Assembly: GCA_018969805.1 (NCBI GenBank)
Contig: JAGWXQ010000097.1
Coordinates: forward strand, 1 to 6,020
Direction: 5' to 3'
Length of the DNA: 6,020 nt
DNA from: Paenibacillaceae bacterium
GTDB lineage: Bacteria > Bacillota > Bacilli > Paenibacillales > YIM-B00363
The translations under genes were made by a program, and so were the position numbers. Shown here in pieces: positions 5,404 through 6,020 of the stretch (position 1 is its first letter; each line of letters opens with the position of its first letter). The notes beneath the pieces were generated by a model that saw only the letters and a program-made list of their open reading frames with translations, was not told where the DNA came from and did no database searches.

Positions 5404-6020
5404 AGAAACAACATATACAGCAATTTTGCCACTTCCGCACGTGTAATGCGTTCTTTTGGACGCAACCGGCTCATATTTCCTTGAATCAATCCCGCACGCA
5501 ACGCCGTTTCAATGGACTCTCGAGCGTACGGTGCAATGCGGTCGCTATCGACAAAATCAATGCCCAAATCAATGCCCTTAGTCCATTGCTTGCCCATCAT
5601 TCGGACTACAATCGCAATCATTTCCTCACGCGACACGTACCCCTCTGGACGAAACGTCATATCTGGGTATCCGTTTACATACCCTGCCGCAACAACCGAC
5701 GCAACGAACGGCGCGTACTCCGAATCTTTTGCGACATCCGAAAACACGACCTCCTGTGTCGGACGAGGCAATTGAGCGATCCGCGCAATCATTTGTGCAA
5801 GCTCTGCACGTGTCACGTGCGCTGTCGGCACAAACGCACCTGAATCTGTCCCCCGCACAATCCCTTTGGCAGCCAACGCCGTAATGTACTCAAACGCCCA
5901 ATAGTTTGATTTGACATCGTGGTATAACGGTGAAAGCTGGGCCACAAATACGCGTTCAAATTGGTTCATCTGCACAGATACCGACTGCTCGGCATACGCT
6001 CCACCGATATTGGTTACAGT
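5397..6020 (-). CDS. S-layer homology (SLH) domain surface protein, C-terminal 207 residues, 5' end outside window
   Basis: The frame is open to the right edge, so only the C-terminus is seen. An in-frame GTG at 5975 and ATG at 5969 lack ribosome binding sites and are internal. Three SLH domains follow each other (visible residues about 33-81, 93-142, 156-206), each with an F/Y-x-D-V/S opening, a central Ala/Gly-rich helix ending in a G-hydrophobic-hydrophobic-x-G turn, and a conserved end motif: TRAE (70-73), SREE (130-133) and TRAE (193-196). SLH triplets bind pyruvylated secondary cell wall polysaccharide and anchor exported proteins non-covalently at the Gram-positive surface. The protein ends right after the third domain, so this is a C-terminal anchor. 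About 30 residues before the first domain (including TNIGGAY and SVSVQ) look like the end of a beta-rich domain I cannot name. The catalytic or structural part, and the signal peptide expected for export, are not visible. It shares the strand with gap, 113 bases upstream; a functional link to glycolysis is not evident. Confidence 0.9.
   Translation of the reverse strand, partial: TVTNIGGAYAEQSVSVQMNQFERVFVAQLSPLYHDVKSNYWAFEYITALAAKGIVRGTDSGAFVPTAHVTRAELAQMIARIAQLPRPTQEVVFSDVAKDSEYAPFVASVVAAGYVNGYPDMTFRPEGYVSREEMIAIVVRMMGKQWTKGIDLGIDFVDSDRIAPYARESIETALRAGLIQGNMSRLRPKERITRAEVAKLLYMLFLT

Noticed and set aside
5967..5975. GTG 5975 or ATG 5969 as the true start of a small three-SLH protein.
   Set aside because: Neither has a ribosome binding site upstream, and the frame remains open with protein-like sequence to the window edge, so a longer protein truncated by the window is more likely.
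1..6020. Mobile elements, CRISPR repeats, tRNA or rRNA genes, riboswitches.
   Set aside because: Over 95% of the window is accounted for by conserved coding sequence, and the short spacers contain no transposase, terminal repeats, repeat-spacer arrays or recognisable structured RNA.

Overview
The window is a core-metabolism locus read entirely from the minus strand. From the right edge leftward it holds the 3' end of an S-layer-homology (SLH) surface-protein gene, then five consecutive glycolytic genes in the order gap, pgk, tpiA, gpmI, eno. The enolase gene runs off the left edge. The set and order of the glycolytic genes, the Bacillus-type cofactor-independent phosphoglycerate mutase, the purine-rich Shine-Dalgarno sites and the C-terminal triple SLH cassette all point to a Gram-positive member of the Bacillota, probably a Bacillales-like bacterium with medium GC content. 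Genus and species cannot be decided from this window.

Layout: SLH protein, C-terminal 207 residues (6020-5397). A 113-base gap with a weak terminator-like palindrome, a plausible sigma-A-type promoter and a strong ribosome binding site (5396-5284). gap (5283-4258). pgk (4261-3056), overlapping gap by 4 bases. tpiA (3031-2243), after a 24-base spacer. gpmI (2246-723), overlapping tpiA by 4 bases. eno (691-1, partial), after a 31-base spacer that carries a small hairpin at the gpmI stop codon.

Together the five enzymes cover lower glycolysis and its reversal in gluconeogenesis. TpiA interconverts the two triose phosphates. Gap oxidises and phosphorylates glyceraldehyde-3-phosphate. Pgk makes ATP from 1,3-bisphosphoglycerate. 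GpmI moves the phosphate from position 3 to 2. Enolase dehydrates 2-phosphoglycerate to phosphoenolpyruvate. Spacing and overlaps support one polycistronic transcript starting just upstream of gap. In Bacillus subtilis this operon is headed by its repressor gene cggR. Here the gene directly upstream of gap is instead the unrelated SLH protein, which is the main contextual oddity. All glycolytic reading frames are intact with their catalytic residues visible, except that the C-terminal half of eno is outside the window.

I see no mobile element, CRISPR array, tRNA or rRNA, and no strong candidate for a previously undescribed system. The findings are modest regulatory and compositional observations.
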